Of a stretch of DNA of 64,000 nucleotides, positions 52,824 to 60,570 are shown piece after piece. The position numbers were made by a program, and so were the translations under genes. Source of the stretch: Bacillota bacterium. Lineage in GTDB: Bacteria; Bacillota; Clostridia; Acetivibrionales; JANLFN01. A model generated the notes under the pieces. The model searched no databases and was not told the origin of the DNA. It saw only the letters and a program-made list of their open reading frames with translations. Numbering within the stretch: the stretch's first letter is position 1; the number at the start of each line of letters is the position of its first letter. The stretch spans positions 62,001 to 126,000 of the forward strand of contig JAEZTC010000001.1 of assembly GCA_023421675.1 (NCBI GenBank), in the 5' to 3' direction.

Positions 52824-53093
52824 ATGTCCGATATATCTAAACGCCTTAAACCTCACTGTGATTTAAGGCTTGAAGAGCTGGAAGCGGAGTTCATAAAGAT
52901 CAGAAAAATAAAGCAGCTGACCAGTGAGCTTGATAAGCTGGAAAAAGAACTTGATTTGGCCGATCATGAGGTTTTTCTTGATTGGGAGCGGGTAAGCAAC
53001 GAGATAGATGCACTGGCACACGAGTTCTTTTACATGTACGGTTTCAAGGATTGCAGGGAGATAATGAATGAAGTGTTCTTCCCCAGTCGGTGA
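52824..53093 (+). CDS. Small coiled-coil protein behind a structured leader
   Basis: An 89-residue, charged helical protein with a likely coiled coil at about residues 14-52 (LRLEELEAEFIKIRKIKQ and ELDKLEKELDLAD), ending in a Phe/Tyr-rich segment (LAHEFFYMYGF). I do not recognise it. The start follows GGGAGGGAAATTATAT, which is trapped in a 12-bp hairpin. The last six codons and stop lie inside palindromic repeat copy 2, so the natural C-terminus may have been replaced by the repeat. Confidence 0.6.
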   Translation: MSDISKRLKPHCDLRLEELEAEFIKIRKIKQLTSELDKLEKELDLADHEVFLDWERVSNEIDALAHEFFYMYGFKDCREIMNEVFFPSR

Positions 53094-53118
53094 AACCGAC
53101 TTGGTTTGTGCTTGCCGT
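53075..53118 (+). repeat. 44-bp palindromic repeat, copy 2
   Basis: Matches copy 1 (48820-48863) at 40 of 44 positions in the same orientation. One stem pair of the core hairpin is mismatched here. It is followed at once by a second perfect hairpin, CCGTGGGTT/AACCCACGG (53115-53123 with 53126-53134). Confidence 0.85.
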
Positions 53119-53164
53119 GGGTTTTAACCCACGGTACAGTAAGATTAATTTTTTAAATCTATAA

Positions 53165-53476
53165 CTAAATTTTCCTCGAAGTAACTGCGTTAGAACTTTG
53201 TTTACAAAGTTCGGTATAGCCTCCTGTTACCCTAACCCTGAAGGCGCTTGGTGGAGTGACCTAGAAATTCCTGCCTGCATTTATCAAAGTCCGGCGAATT
53301 CGTCACGGATGACGGATTCAGGTGGGTATGTCGTGGATGGCATTGGAACCGGCCGGAAAATAGCAGGTATGCAGGCTTGGAAGTTCTGTCACGGAATCCG
53401 TCGCGCCCATATTTTTAGCCTCCGCGGCGAGCGGCGGCTTTTCCCCCGATTTTGGCCGGTTCAAAAGCGGGAATAG
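53165..53476. other. GC-rich non-coding tract 2
   Basis: A second tract richer in G and C than its surroundings, beginning about 50 bp after repeat copy 2. It contains the perfect palindrome AACTTTGT-TT-ACAAAGTT and several short GC palindromes (for example around AACCGGCCGG and CCGCGGCG). A 92-codon frame at 53198-53476 has no binding site and an unnatural composition, so I do not call it. Like tract 1, it follows a copy of the 44-bp repeat. Confidence 0.5.
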
Positions 53477-53540
53477 ATAAATATAAAAGTTTTTATCAGA
53501 TAGGGGTAATTTAATTATTTGGTAGGACTTGTACTATAAT

Positions 53541-53569
53541 TTGACAAAATGCAAACAAAAATGTATAAT
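53541..53569 (+). promoter_or_regulatory. Consensus sigma-A promoter
   Basis: TTGACA (53541-53546), a 17-bp spacer and TATAAT (53564-53569) match the consensus exactly, about 100 bp upstream of the coiled-coil gene at 53671. Confidence 0.85.
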
Positions 53570-53670
53570 AATTACATAAATTAATATATATTTTTTTATT
53601 GCTTTCTTAAGTTTATAGCTATAAAATTAGAGTGCTTTAATAAAGTCCTTATATTAAAGGAGAAATAAAC

Positions 53671-53964
53671 ATGAGTAATGAAGGCTTTCAAAAAACTATA
53701 CTTGATAAATTAGATGCTTTCCAAAGGGAGTTAAGGCAGTTCGGGGAACGTCAGGACAAAGTAAGTGCTAAACAAAATGAACTGCTTAAGTCACTAAGTA
53801 CAAGACAAGATGAAATGTATCAAGTATTAAGGTCTATAGAGCATTCCAATAATGCAGGTAAAGCGGAACTTGACAGTCATAATGTTAGAGTTTCAAAAAT
53901 TGAAGGCAAAATGAAAAAGGTTGCAAAGGCATGGCAGGAAGATGCTGAGGTTTCCAATTTGTAA
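53671..53964 (+). CDS. Small coiled-coil protein of unknown function
   Basis: A 97-residue, highly charged helical protein with heptad-like Leu/Ile spacing from about residue 10 to 90 (LDKLDAFQRELRQFGERQDK, then KNELLKS-type repeats and MYQVLRSIEH). No signal peptide or membrane span is visible. I do not recognise it. AAAGGAG precedes ATG 53671, and a perfect consensus promoter suggests strong expression. Confidence 0.75.
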   Translation: MSNEGFQKTILDKLDAFQRELRQFGERQDKVSAKQNELLKSLSTRQDEMYQVLRSIEHSNNAGKAELDSHNVRVSKIEGKMKKVAKAWQEDAEVSNL

Positions 53965-54303
53965 TACTTTTTAGTTGTTGGAGTCAAATTAATTACTTAG
54001 TTAAATAATGTTTGTAAGTAGTAAATGCACCTTTAGGGTTATACCTGACTGTGCATTTTTTTAATTATTATAGAATTAATCAAATTTCTGCAAAAAAAGT
54101 CCCATTTTCATGGAACCTGGCGAATTTAAAAACGTCTTAATAATTGAATCCTAAAAGCATTTCTTTCATACGGGTACAAACATATTTTCAAGTATTCAGA
54201 ATTTGGATTATTGATACATCCGGCAGGATTTGTTACATTTATTATATAAGAGAAAAAAACACATAAATATGTCATTTACAAAAGACAACAGGGGGGTCAT
54301 ATC
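53965..54303. other. Intergenic region with terminator
   Basis: AAATGCAC (54023-54030) pairs with GTGCATTT (54051-54058), followed by TTTTT, a terminator for the coiled-coil gene. The rest is AT-rich and shows no gene. AGGGGGGTC just before 54304 is the next ribosome binding site. Confidence 0.7.
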
Positions 54304-55521
54304 TTGGAGAAAAATATTGTTAGAGGAATTGCTGCAGCTGTATTAATCAGTATGCTGCCTGTATCATTTGCTGCATGTAGTTCCAGTGTAGTTACAGATA
54401 GTACAAATCAAACCAAAACGGTTACAAGTACGAGTTTTGCAAGCACCCAAACGGATACTAAAAACCAAGGCACGGTTTCACCCATTGAAAACTCCACACC
54501 ATCAGAGGGTGGATTCAAGAATTCAGACAAAAAAAGGGTAAAAGCCAAGGGATTATACTTGACTGCATCATCAGCAGGCGTAAGACTGAACCATTATATA
54601 AACCTTGCAAATACCACTGAAATCAACAGCTATGTTATTGACTACAAGGATGATGACGGATATGTATGTGTGGATTCAAAAGTACCCCTTGCAAAGGAAG
54701 TCAATGCGTTAGATGCAAGATATAATCCCGAAAAGGTTGTAAAAGAGCTGCATGATAACAATATTTATGCTATAGCAAGAATTGTATGTTTTAAGGACCC
54801 ATTCTTGTCAAAAGGCAGACCTGACATTGCAATTAAGAATAAAGATGGTGGATTATACATACATGATGGACAGACGTGGGTAAACCCATATAATAAGGAT
54901 GCATGGCAGTATAATATAGATTTGGCAAAGGAAGCACTTTCAAAAGGTTTTGATGAGGTACAGTTCGATTATATCAGATTTCCTGACGGCAAAAAGAGTC
55001 AAATGGTTTTTGGTGATACTGGAGGTAAGAAAATGTCTGATACTGTCAATGATTTTTTGACGTATGCAAGGCAGCAGCTACCTGATGCCATATTATCCGG
55101 AGACGTTTTTGCGATTATTACCGAAAGCCCTGAAGATACTGAGGGAATTGGGCAAGTATGGGAAGAGGTAGGGAAAAGTCTTGATTATGTTTGCCCTATG
55201 TCATACCCATCACACTATGCTTTGGGACAGGTTATTAATAATGTAAGGTTTCCAAAACCGGATTTTGACCCTTACAGTGTAATTAAAAATACCTATCTTA
55301 AAGCCAAAGCAAGGCTTGAAAAAGTAGATGGTTATAAGCCCATGGTGAGAGCCTACCTACAGGATTTTACAGCGACATGGATTGGAAAGGGAAACTACCA
55401 GAATTATGGAGATGAACAGGTTAGGCAGCAAATCCAGGCTGTTTATGATGCGGGGTATGAAGAATGGTTTTTATGGGATCCGATGAATACCTATCATGAA
55501 GGGGCTTTAAAGAAGGAATAG
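54304..55521 (+). CDS. Putative glycoside hydrolase lipoprotein (DUF4015-type)
   Basis: A 405-residue protein. A signal peptide with lipobox FAAC-S (Cys about 24) and a Ser/Thr-rich linker (about 25-80) lead into a TIM-barrel-like DUF4015 domain (about 82-400) with KGLYLTASSAG, NSYVIDYKDDDG, FDEVQFDYIRFPDG and YDAGYEEWFLWDP. The YIRFPDG block carries the likely acidic catalytic residue. It is probably a cell-surface polysaccharide-degrading enzyme of unknown substrate. TTG 54304 has AGGGGGGTCATATC at good spacing. Confidence 0.88.
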   Translation: MEKNIVRGIAAAVLISMLPVSFAACSSSVVTDSTNQTKTVTSTSFASTQTDTKNQGTVSPIENSTPSEGGFKNSDKKRVKAKGLYLTASSAGVRLNHYINLANTTEINSYVIDYKDDDGYVCVDSKVPLAKEVNALDARYNPEKVVKELHDNNIYAIARIVCFKDPFLSKGRPDIAIKNKDGGLYIHDGQTWVNPYNKDAWQYNIDLAKEALSKGFDEVQFDYIRFPDGKKSQMVFGDTGGKKMSDTVNDFLTYARQQLPDAILSGDVFAIITESPEDTEGIGQVWEEVGKSLDYVCPMSYPSHYALGQVINNVRFPKPDFDPYSVIKNTYLKAKARLEKVDGYKPMVRAYLQDFTATWIGKGNYQNYGDEQVRQQIQAVYDAGYEEWFLWDPMNTYHEGALKKE

Positions 55522-55564
55522 CAGTGTATTCATTTATTGAGAAAAATGTTCCAATCAGATATAA

Positions 55565-55609
55565 TAAAACCCTCCATATTAACACCAGACTTTTTTAAGA
55601 TGATATTAT
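55565..55609 (+). promoter_or_regulatory. MerR-type promoter and operator, copy 1
   Basis: TTAACA (55579-55584) and TATTAT (55604-55609) are 19 bp apart. The 29-nt block 55565-55593 matches 26 of 29 positions of the block at 56381-56409 upstream of the ABC exporter. Both start sites thus share an operator, probably read by the MerR-type product encoded directly downstream. Confidence 0.7.
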
Positions 55610-55636
55610 AGGTTATGATTGGAGGTGCTCTCATTT

Positions 55637-56383
55637 ATGAATACTTATAAAACTACGGCGGTTGCACGCCTTACAGGTATTCATCCCAATACAGTAAGGC
55701 TTTATGAAGAACTTGGACTTATACTAAAGCCCGAGCGCAAACCAAACGGATACCGTATTTTTACCGATTTGCACATAGAACAAATAAGGCTTGTAAGAAC
55801 TGCTTTAAAAGTAGAAGTTCTGCAAAACGGTTTGCGTAAAATGGCAATGAATATTATCAAAGCTTCTGCCCACTGTGATTTTGACAAGGCAATTAATCTT
55901 ACAAAGAGTTATTTAAAACAACTTGAAACAGAGCAGCAGAATGCTGATGAAGCTATTGTAATTGTTGAACAGCTGTTATCAGGCAGTACTTTAAAAGAAA
56001 GTAGCGTCTTTTTTACCAGAAAGGAAACAGCTGAACATCTGCAAATATCAATGGATGCTTTAAGAAATTGGGAAATGAATGGTCTTCTTAATATAAAGCG
56101 GAAGCAAAATGGTTACCGTGTGTATACTGATGAAGATATTCAACGCCTGAAAATTATTCGTTCTCTTAGATGTGCAAATTATTCATTGGCAGCAATTTTA
56201 CGGATGCTTAACGCCTTGTCCCGTAATCATCAGATTGACATACGGGAAGTTATTGATACACCTGAAAAAGATGATGATATAATCTCGGTTTGTGACAAGC
56301 TTCTTACGTCTCTTAAATATGCTGAAAGTAACGCTCAAATGATGCTTGTACAGCTTAGGCAAATGAAAAAACGATACAAATAA
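55637..56383 (+). CDS. Regulator with two MerR helix-turn-helix domains
   Basis: A 248-residue protein carrying two complete MerR-type winged helix-turn-helix modules: residues about 4-70 (VARLTGIHPNTVRLYEELGLI) and about 132-200 (TAEHLQISMDALRNWEMNGLL), each with the following R-x-NGYR-x-[FY]-TD motif. Normal MerR proteins have one such domain and act as dimers, so this looks like a fused dimer with linked helices (80-125 and 205-245). ATG 55637 follows GGAGGTG. It probably controls itself and the ABC exporter genes through the two matching promoters. Confidence 0.88.
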   Translation: MNTYKTTAVARLTGIHPNTVRLYEELGLILKPERKPNGYRIFTDLHIEQIRLVRTALKVEVLQNGLRKMAMNIIKASAHCDFDKAINLTKSYLKQLETEQQNADEAIVIVEQLLSGSTLKESSVFFTRKETAEHLQISMDALRNWEMNGLLNIKRKQNGYRVYTDEDIQRLKIIRSLRCANYSLAAILRMLNALSRNHQIDIREVIDTPEKDDDIISVCDKLLTSLKYAESNAQMMLVQLRQMKKRYK

Positions 56384-56425
56384 AACCCTACACTTTAACA
56401 CCAGACTTTATTCTGGTGTTATTCT
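56381..56425 (+). promoter_or_regulatory. MerR-type promoter and operator, copy 2
   Basis: TTAACA (56395-56400) and TATTCT (56420-56425) are 19 bp apart. The 29-nt block 56381-56409 repeats the one at 55565-55593 and overlaps the regulator's stop codon. AACACCAGA (56397-56405) with TCTGGTGTT (56412-56420) also makes a 9-bp dyad, a natural MerR binding site. Confidence 0.7.
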
Positions 56426-56459
56426 TTTTTTACAGAAAAATAAAGGAGGGATTTGTTTC

Positions 56460-57194
56460 GTGGAAATAACAATTAACGTAAGTAATTTAAGTAAATCCTA
56501 CGCTGGCGTTAAAGTAATCGAAGGCGTTAACTTTTCAGTAAGACGGGGCGAGGTATTTGGTTTGCTTGGAGCTAATGGTGCCGGCAAAAGTACTACTATT
56601 GAGTGTATTTTGGGTACCAGGAAGCATGATGAAGGGGATGTTACTGTTTTAGGAATGAATCCTCAAATAGAACGAAAAAAGCTCTACGAGAGGGTTGGAG
56701 TACAATTTCAGGAAGCTAACTATCAGGATAAAATAACTGTAAGTGAGCTCTGCGAAGTTACACAGTCACTTTATAGGACATCTTTGGATTATCGGGACTT
56801 ATTAAAACAATTCGGACTTTCAGATAAATTAAAAAGCCCGGTAAGTGAGCTTTCGGGAGGGCAAAAGCAGCGTTTGTTCATTGTCCTTGCACTTATCCCG
56901 GACCCAGAGGTTGTATTCCTGGACGAACTGACAACAGGTTTGGATGCAAGAGCAAGACGGGATGTCTGGAAATGCCTTTCCGACTTAAAATCAAAAGGGT
57001 TAACTATTCTACTTACTTCTCACTTTATGGATGAGGTAGAAACTCTCTGCGATAAAATTTTAATTTTAAATAAAGGGAAAGCCATTTTTCAAGGAACAGT
57101 GCAGCAAGCAGTTGCTTCCAGTCCTTATGATAAATTTGAGGATGCCTATCTGTGGTATACCGACGAGGAGGAAATAAGATATGAAAGCATTTAA
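56460..57194 (+). CDS. ABC transporter ATP-binding protein
   Basis: A 244-residue ABC ATPase with Walker A GANGAGKST, the Q-loop, signature LSGGQKQRL and Walker B VVFLDELTTGLD, in which the usual Pro after Glu is a Leu. It belongs to the drug/antibiotic exporter type (DrrA-like). GTG 56460 follows AAAGGAGGG. The coding region overlaps the permease gene by 14 bp. Together with the MerR-type regulator it looks like an inducible export system for a small toxic compound. Confidence 0.92.
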   Translation: MEITINVSNLSKSYAGVKVIEGVNFSVRRGEVFGLLGANGAGKSTTIECILGTRKHDEGDVTVLGMNPQIERKKLYERVGVQFQEANYQDKITVSELCEVTQSLYRTSLDYRDLLKQFGLSDKLKSPVSELSGGQKQRLFIVLALIPDPEVVFLDELTTGLDARARRDVWKCLSDLKSKGLTILLTSHFMDEVETLCDKILILNKGKAIFQGTVQQAVASSPYDKFEDAYLWYTDEEEIRYESI

Positions 57195-57924
57195 ATCTCT
57201 GTTAAAAACCGAAATAAAATTGTCCCTTCGCAGCATGGATATGTTAATCTTTGCAATATGTATGCCGGTTGTAGTAGTTGTTATCCTTGGGATGATATAC
57301 GGAAATAAGCCTGCTTTTGACGGTGCAGGGTATACCTTTATGCAGCAGTCTTTCGGAGCAGTGTCGACTATTGCTATATGTGCAGGTGGAGTTATGGGTC
57401 TCCCCTTGGTGGTATCAGATTACAGGCATAAAAAAATCCTCAAGAGATTTGAGGTAACGCCGACAAGTCCTACTACTATTTTAGCTGTACAGGTTACTAT
57501 ATACACTCTTTATTCTGTCGCTTCACTAATCCTTGTTTATGCAGCAGCGGCTCTTTTCTATGGCTACCAGTTTAATGGCTCAATTCTTCCGTTCCTGGGC
57601 GCATACCTTATGGTTATGCTATCAATGTTTAGTATAGGCATGATGGTGGGTGGAATTGCTCCAAATATAAAAATTGCCGGTGTTATTGCCAGTTTGTTGT
57701 ATTTTCCCATGCTCATTTTCTCGGGAGCTACTTTGCCTTATGAAGTGATGCCTGCGGCGCTGCAAAAAATTTCTGATGTAATGCCACTGACGCAGGGTAT
57801 TAAAATGCTTAAGGCGGCTTCATTAGGGCTACCTTTCGATAGTGTACTGCTTCCGGTTATTGTTATTATTGCGCTTGCGGTAGTTTGTATAAGCATTTCA
57901 ATCCGCTTTTTTAAATGGGAATAA
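57181..57924 (+). CDS. ABC-2 type exporter permease
   Basis: A 247-residue membrane protein with six segments in the ABC-2 arrangement: an N-terminal helix (SMDMLIFAICMPVVVVVIL as landmark), an external loop, then GGVMGLPLVVSDYRHKKILKRFEVTPTSP and PMLIFSGATLPYEVMPAALQKISDVMPLTQ, typical of daunorubicin-type exporters. It pairs with the preceding ATPase to export a drug-like compound. It ends at a shared terminator facing the minus-strand gene. Confidence 0.92.
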   Translation: MKAFKSLLKTEIKLSLRSMDMLIFAICMPVVVVVILGMIYGNKPAFDGAGYTFMQQSFGAVSTIAICAGGVMGLPLVVSDYRHKKILKRFEVTPTSPTTILAVQVTIYTLYSVASLILVYAAAALFYGYQFNGSILPFLGAYLMVMLSMFSIGMMVGGIAPNIKIAGVIASLLYFPMLIFSGATLPYEVMPAALQKISDVMPLTQGIKMLKAASLGLPFDSVLLPVIVIIALAVVCISISIRFFKWE

Positions 57925-57932
57925 TTTTATAT

Positions 57933-57964
57933 AAACCGGGTGAAGCATTTGCTCCGCCCGGTTT
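57933..57964. terminator. Bidirectional terminator
   Basis: AAACCGGG (57933-57940) pairs with CCCGGTTT (57957-57964) and inner AGCA/TGCT. It separates two convergent ABC operons. Confidence 0.75.
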
Positions 57965-57972
57965 AAACACCA

Positions 57973-60303
57973 TTAATCGCTGCGAAGTGCTTCTACAGGG
58001 TCTTTTTTTGCAGCTATTTTAGACGGAATAAATCCACCAAGCATTGTTAGAAGTACACTGATTACAACAAGTGTAAACGCATGAAGAGGGTTAAGCTGAG
58101 CCACATTATTCAGTTCGGTGAGGTTATACAGTATTTTATTAACCGGAATTGTAAGCAGATATGCTATGCCAATCCCCAGCAAACCCGAGCAGGAGCCTAT
58201 AATGAAGGTTTCTGCATTAAAAACTCTGGATATATCCTTCTTCCTTGCCCCTAAAGCTCTTAATATTCCAATTTCTTTGGTTCTCTCCAAAACAGAGATA
58301 TAAATAATTATCCCTATCATAATTAACGAAACCAAAAGAGATATTGCTGCAAATGCAACCAGCACTATGGTTATTCCATCCATAATATTACCAGATAGAC
58401 TTACCACCATAGCTGCCATGTCTGTATATTCAATTCTGTCTTCCTCTTTAAGACCTTCGTTCCATTTATCAAGATAAGCAGTAATTCTTTCTTTTGCATC
58501 AAAATTCCTTGGATACAAAGCTACCGATGTTGGAATAGTCGTTGCTCCAAGGGATGACAGTGCAAATTCCTTTGTTAAGTCTGTATTCATGCCTCGGGCG
58601 AATATGTCTTCGGTTTCTGTAAACGGTGCACCAGTTAAAACGTAGTAATCTGCTTTCCTTTGAGCTTTTGCAACATCTGAATTGACTGCATTGCTTAAAA
58701 AGAATTTTGAAAGTGTATCAGAATATGCTATTCCAGGCTGGAGAGATGCTATGCTTACGCTTTTCTTAATACGGATAATCCCAACAATACTTAATTTGAC
58801 TGCCTTGCTGCTGTTGTAAAGATTTATTAATTCTGCGGATGCTCCATTAACTGAATAAATATGTCCAGTTTTTTTGTAATAATCATTATTCATAATAAGC
58901 TTAAATTCTTTCCCAATAAGGTTGTTAAAATCAATGCCTTCTTCATCTGTAAAATTTACTCCAAGCTCCTTGAGTATTGAAGTATCAAGCCTGTTGTATT
59001 CATCGACAATAAGTACCAAATCATTCTTATCTATAGGATATTGACCTGAAAGCAGATCATAATACTGCTTCAGATAATTACCATCCATATTGTCAGGTTT
59101 GTTTGGAAAAGCTTCAAAATTTATTGCTTTTATATTAACAGGAGAAACTTTATCCCCATCCTTCTTTAAAATATTCATGTGTACACCATATGTATAAGAA
59201 ATACCATCAAGGAGGTTTTTATCTGTTTTGTTCAGGTAAGCTATATAACTCTCGGTAAGTACATTGGAGTGAACAATTGTATTTTTTATAGAGTCATACG
59301 GGTAGACTTTTTTTACATCCTTAAATTTATCCTTAACTGTTTTGTTTTCCAATCCAAACTTTGACAAGTTAACATTCATTGATGATTGTTTGATAGTGAT
59401 AGGAAAGTTGGACAGTGTACCTGATTCAAAATTGTTTATTTGTTTATGAAATCCGTTGGACAGGGATAAAATAAGGGCGATGCCGATAATGCCAATACTT
59501 GATGCGAAAGAGGTAAGTGCAGTACGCCACTTTTTGGTCAGAATATTTCTTCCGGAGAGCTTTAAAGCAGTGAAAAAATTCATGCTTGTTTTCTTTAGCT
59601 TATAATCTGAATAAATTTCCTGGTCGGTAAACGGATTGGTATCTGAAACTACTTTACCGTCGGAAAGCCTGACAATTCTGTTAGCATATCTTTGTGCCAG
59701 TTCTGAATTATGAGTAACCATGATAACGAGCTTATCCTGTGATATTTCTTTTATAAGCTCCATAATCTGTTTGCTTGTCTCGGTATCGAGTGCACCAGTA
59801 GGCTCATCGGCAAGAATTATATCTGGATTATTGGTAAGTGCACGTGCAATTGCTACTCTTTGCATTTGCCCTCCGGAAAGCTGATTTGGCTTTTTGTGCA
59901 TGTGTTCCTTCAAGCCGACTCTTTCCAGGACCTCTATTGCCTTAATATGTTTTACGCTGCTTGAAACGCCGCTTAGTGTCATTCCCATTTCTATATTATC
60001 AATAATTCTTAAATGCGTAATTAAATTATAGCTTTGAAATATGAAGCCAACACTGTTGTTCCTATAAGCATCCCAATCTCTGTCCATAAAGTTTTTTGTT
60101 GATTTTCCATTGATAATGAGATCCCCGCTGTCATACTGATCAAGCCCTCCAATGACATTCAAAAGTGTAGTTTTGCCCGAGCCGCTCTGACCAAGAATTG
60201 CAACAAATTCACTTGATCTGAAATTAAGATTGACATTATTAAGTGCAGTTTGTTTAAAATCACCTGTTATATAACTTTTAAGAATATCCTTAAGCTGCAG
60301 CAT
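57973..60303 (-). CDS. MacB-like fused ABC transporter (ATPase plus FtsX permease)
   Basis: A 776-residue single-chain protein. The N-terminal ATPase (about 1-230) has Walker A GQSGSGKTT, signature LSGGQMQRV and Walker B IILADEPTGALD. A membrane helix (about 255-280) is followed by a large extracytoplasmic domain (about 285-640) and three C-terminal FtsX-type helices (about 645-775; ILRALGARKKDISRVF). This is the architecture of MacB/LolCD-type mechanotransmitters, usually involved in export of antimicrobial peptides or lipoproteins. No accessory gene is beside it, so the substrate is unknown. It is transcribed toward the other ABC operon. Confidence 0.92.
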   Translation of the reverse strand: MLQLKDILKSYITGDFKQTALNNVNLNFRSSEFVAILGQSGSGKTTLLNVIGGLDQYDSGDLIINGKSTKNFMDRDWDAYRNNSVGFIFQSYNLITHLRIIDNIEMGMTLSGVSSSVKHIKAIEVLERVGLKEHMHKKPNQLSGGQMQRVAIARALTNNPDIILADEPTGALDTETSKQIMELIKEISQDKLVIMVTHNSELAQRYANRIVRLSDGKVVSDTNPFTDQEIYSDYKLKKTSMNFFTALKLSGRNILTKKWRTALTSFASSIGIIGIALILSLSNGFHKQINNFESGTLSNFPITIKQSSMNVNLSKFGLENKTVKDKFKDVKKVYPYDSIKNTIVHSNVLTESYIAYLNKTDKNLLDGISYTYGVHMNILKKDGDKVSPVNIKAINFEAFPNKPDNMDGNYLKQYYDLLSGQYPIDKNDLVLIVDEYNRLDTSILKELGVNFTDEEGIDFNNLIGKEFKLIMNNDYYKKTGHIYSVNGASAELINLYNSSKAVKLSIVGIIRIKKSVSIASLQPGIAYSDTLSKFFLSNAVNSDVAKAQRKADYYVLTGAPFTETEDIFARGMNTDLTKEFALSSLGATTIPTSVALYPRNFDAKERITAYLDKWNEGLKEEDRIEYTDMAAMVVSLSGNIMDGITIVLVAFAAISLLVSLIMIGIIIYISVLERTKEIGILRALGARKKDISRVFNAETFIIGSCSGLLGIGIAYLLTIPVNKILYNLTELNNVAQLNPLHAFTLVVISVLLTMLGGFIPSKIAAKKDPVEALRSD

Positions 60304-60570
60304 TAAGCATACTCCTTTCAGAACCTTATAGTATTTCAGTTGTTATTGTTTGTAGCAAATAAATATTTTACGCAACTTTATTTTAAATAATTTATTTTAT
60401 TGGGACTAAGGGGTGTTTGTATATTTATAATACGGGTAAATTGCCCTCTTGACTGAAGCTTTACTTCCCTCTGAATTTGACATATTATAATAGACGGGGC
60501 ACTAAAAACCCTCAATTATTTAATGCTTTTTATATAAAGATACAGATATGCAGTATTTTGGAGGTTCAAA
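60304..60570. promoter_or_regulatory. Divergent promoter region of the MacB-like and ior genes
   Basis: It is AT-rich with a good TATAAT at 60486-60491 for the iorA direction, but I could not place a convincing -35. No repeats or genes were found. Confidence 0.35.

Noticed and set aside
48820..53118. CRISPR array or composite transposon with transposase
   Set aside because: Only two repeat copies 4.2 kb apart and no spacer-repeat pattern. No transposase or recombinase reading frame lies between or beside them.
53198..53476. 92-codon frame in GC-rich tract 2
   Set aside because: No ribosome binding site and no protein-like pattern. It lies in the palindromic non-coding tract.
60463..60491. 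A full sigma-A promoter for iorA
   Set aside because: The -10 is good but no -35 lies at 16-18 bp. Only a general promoter region is reported.
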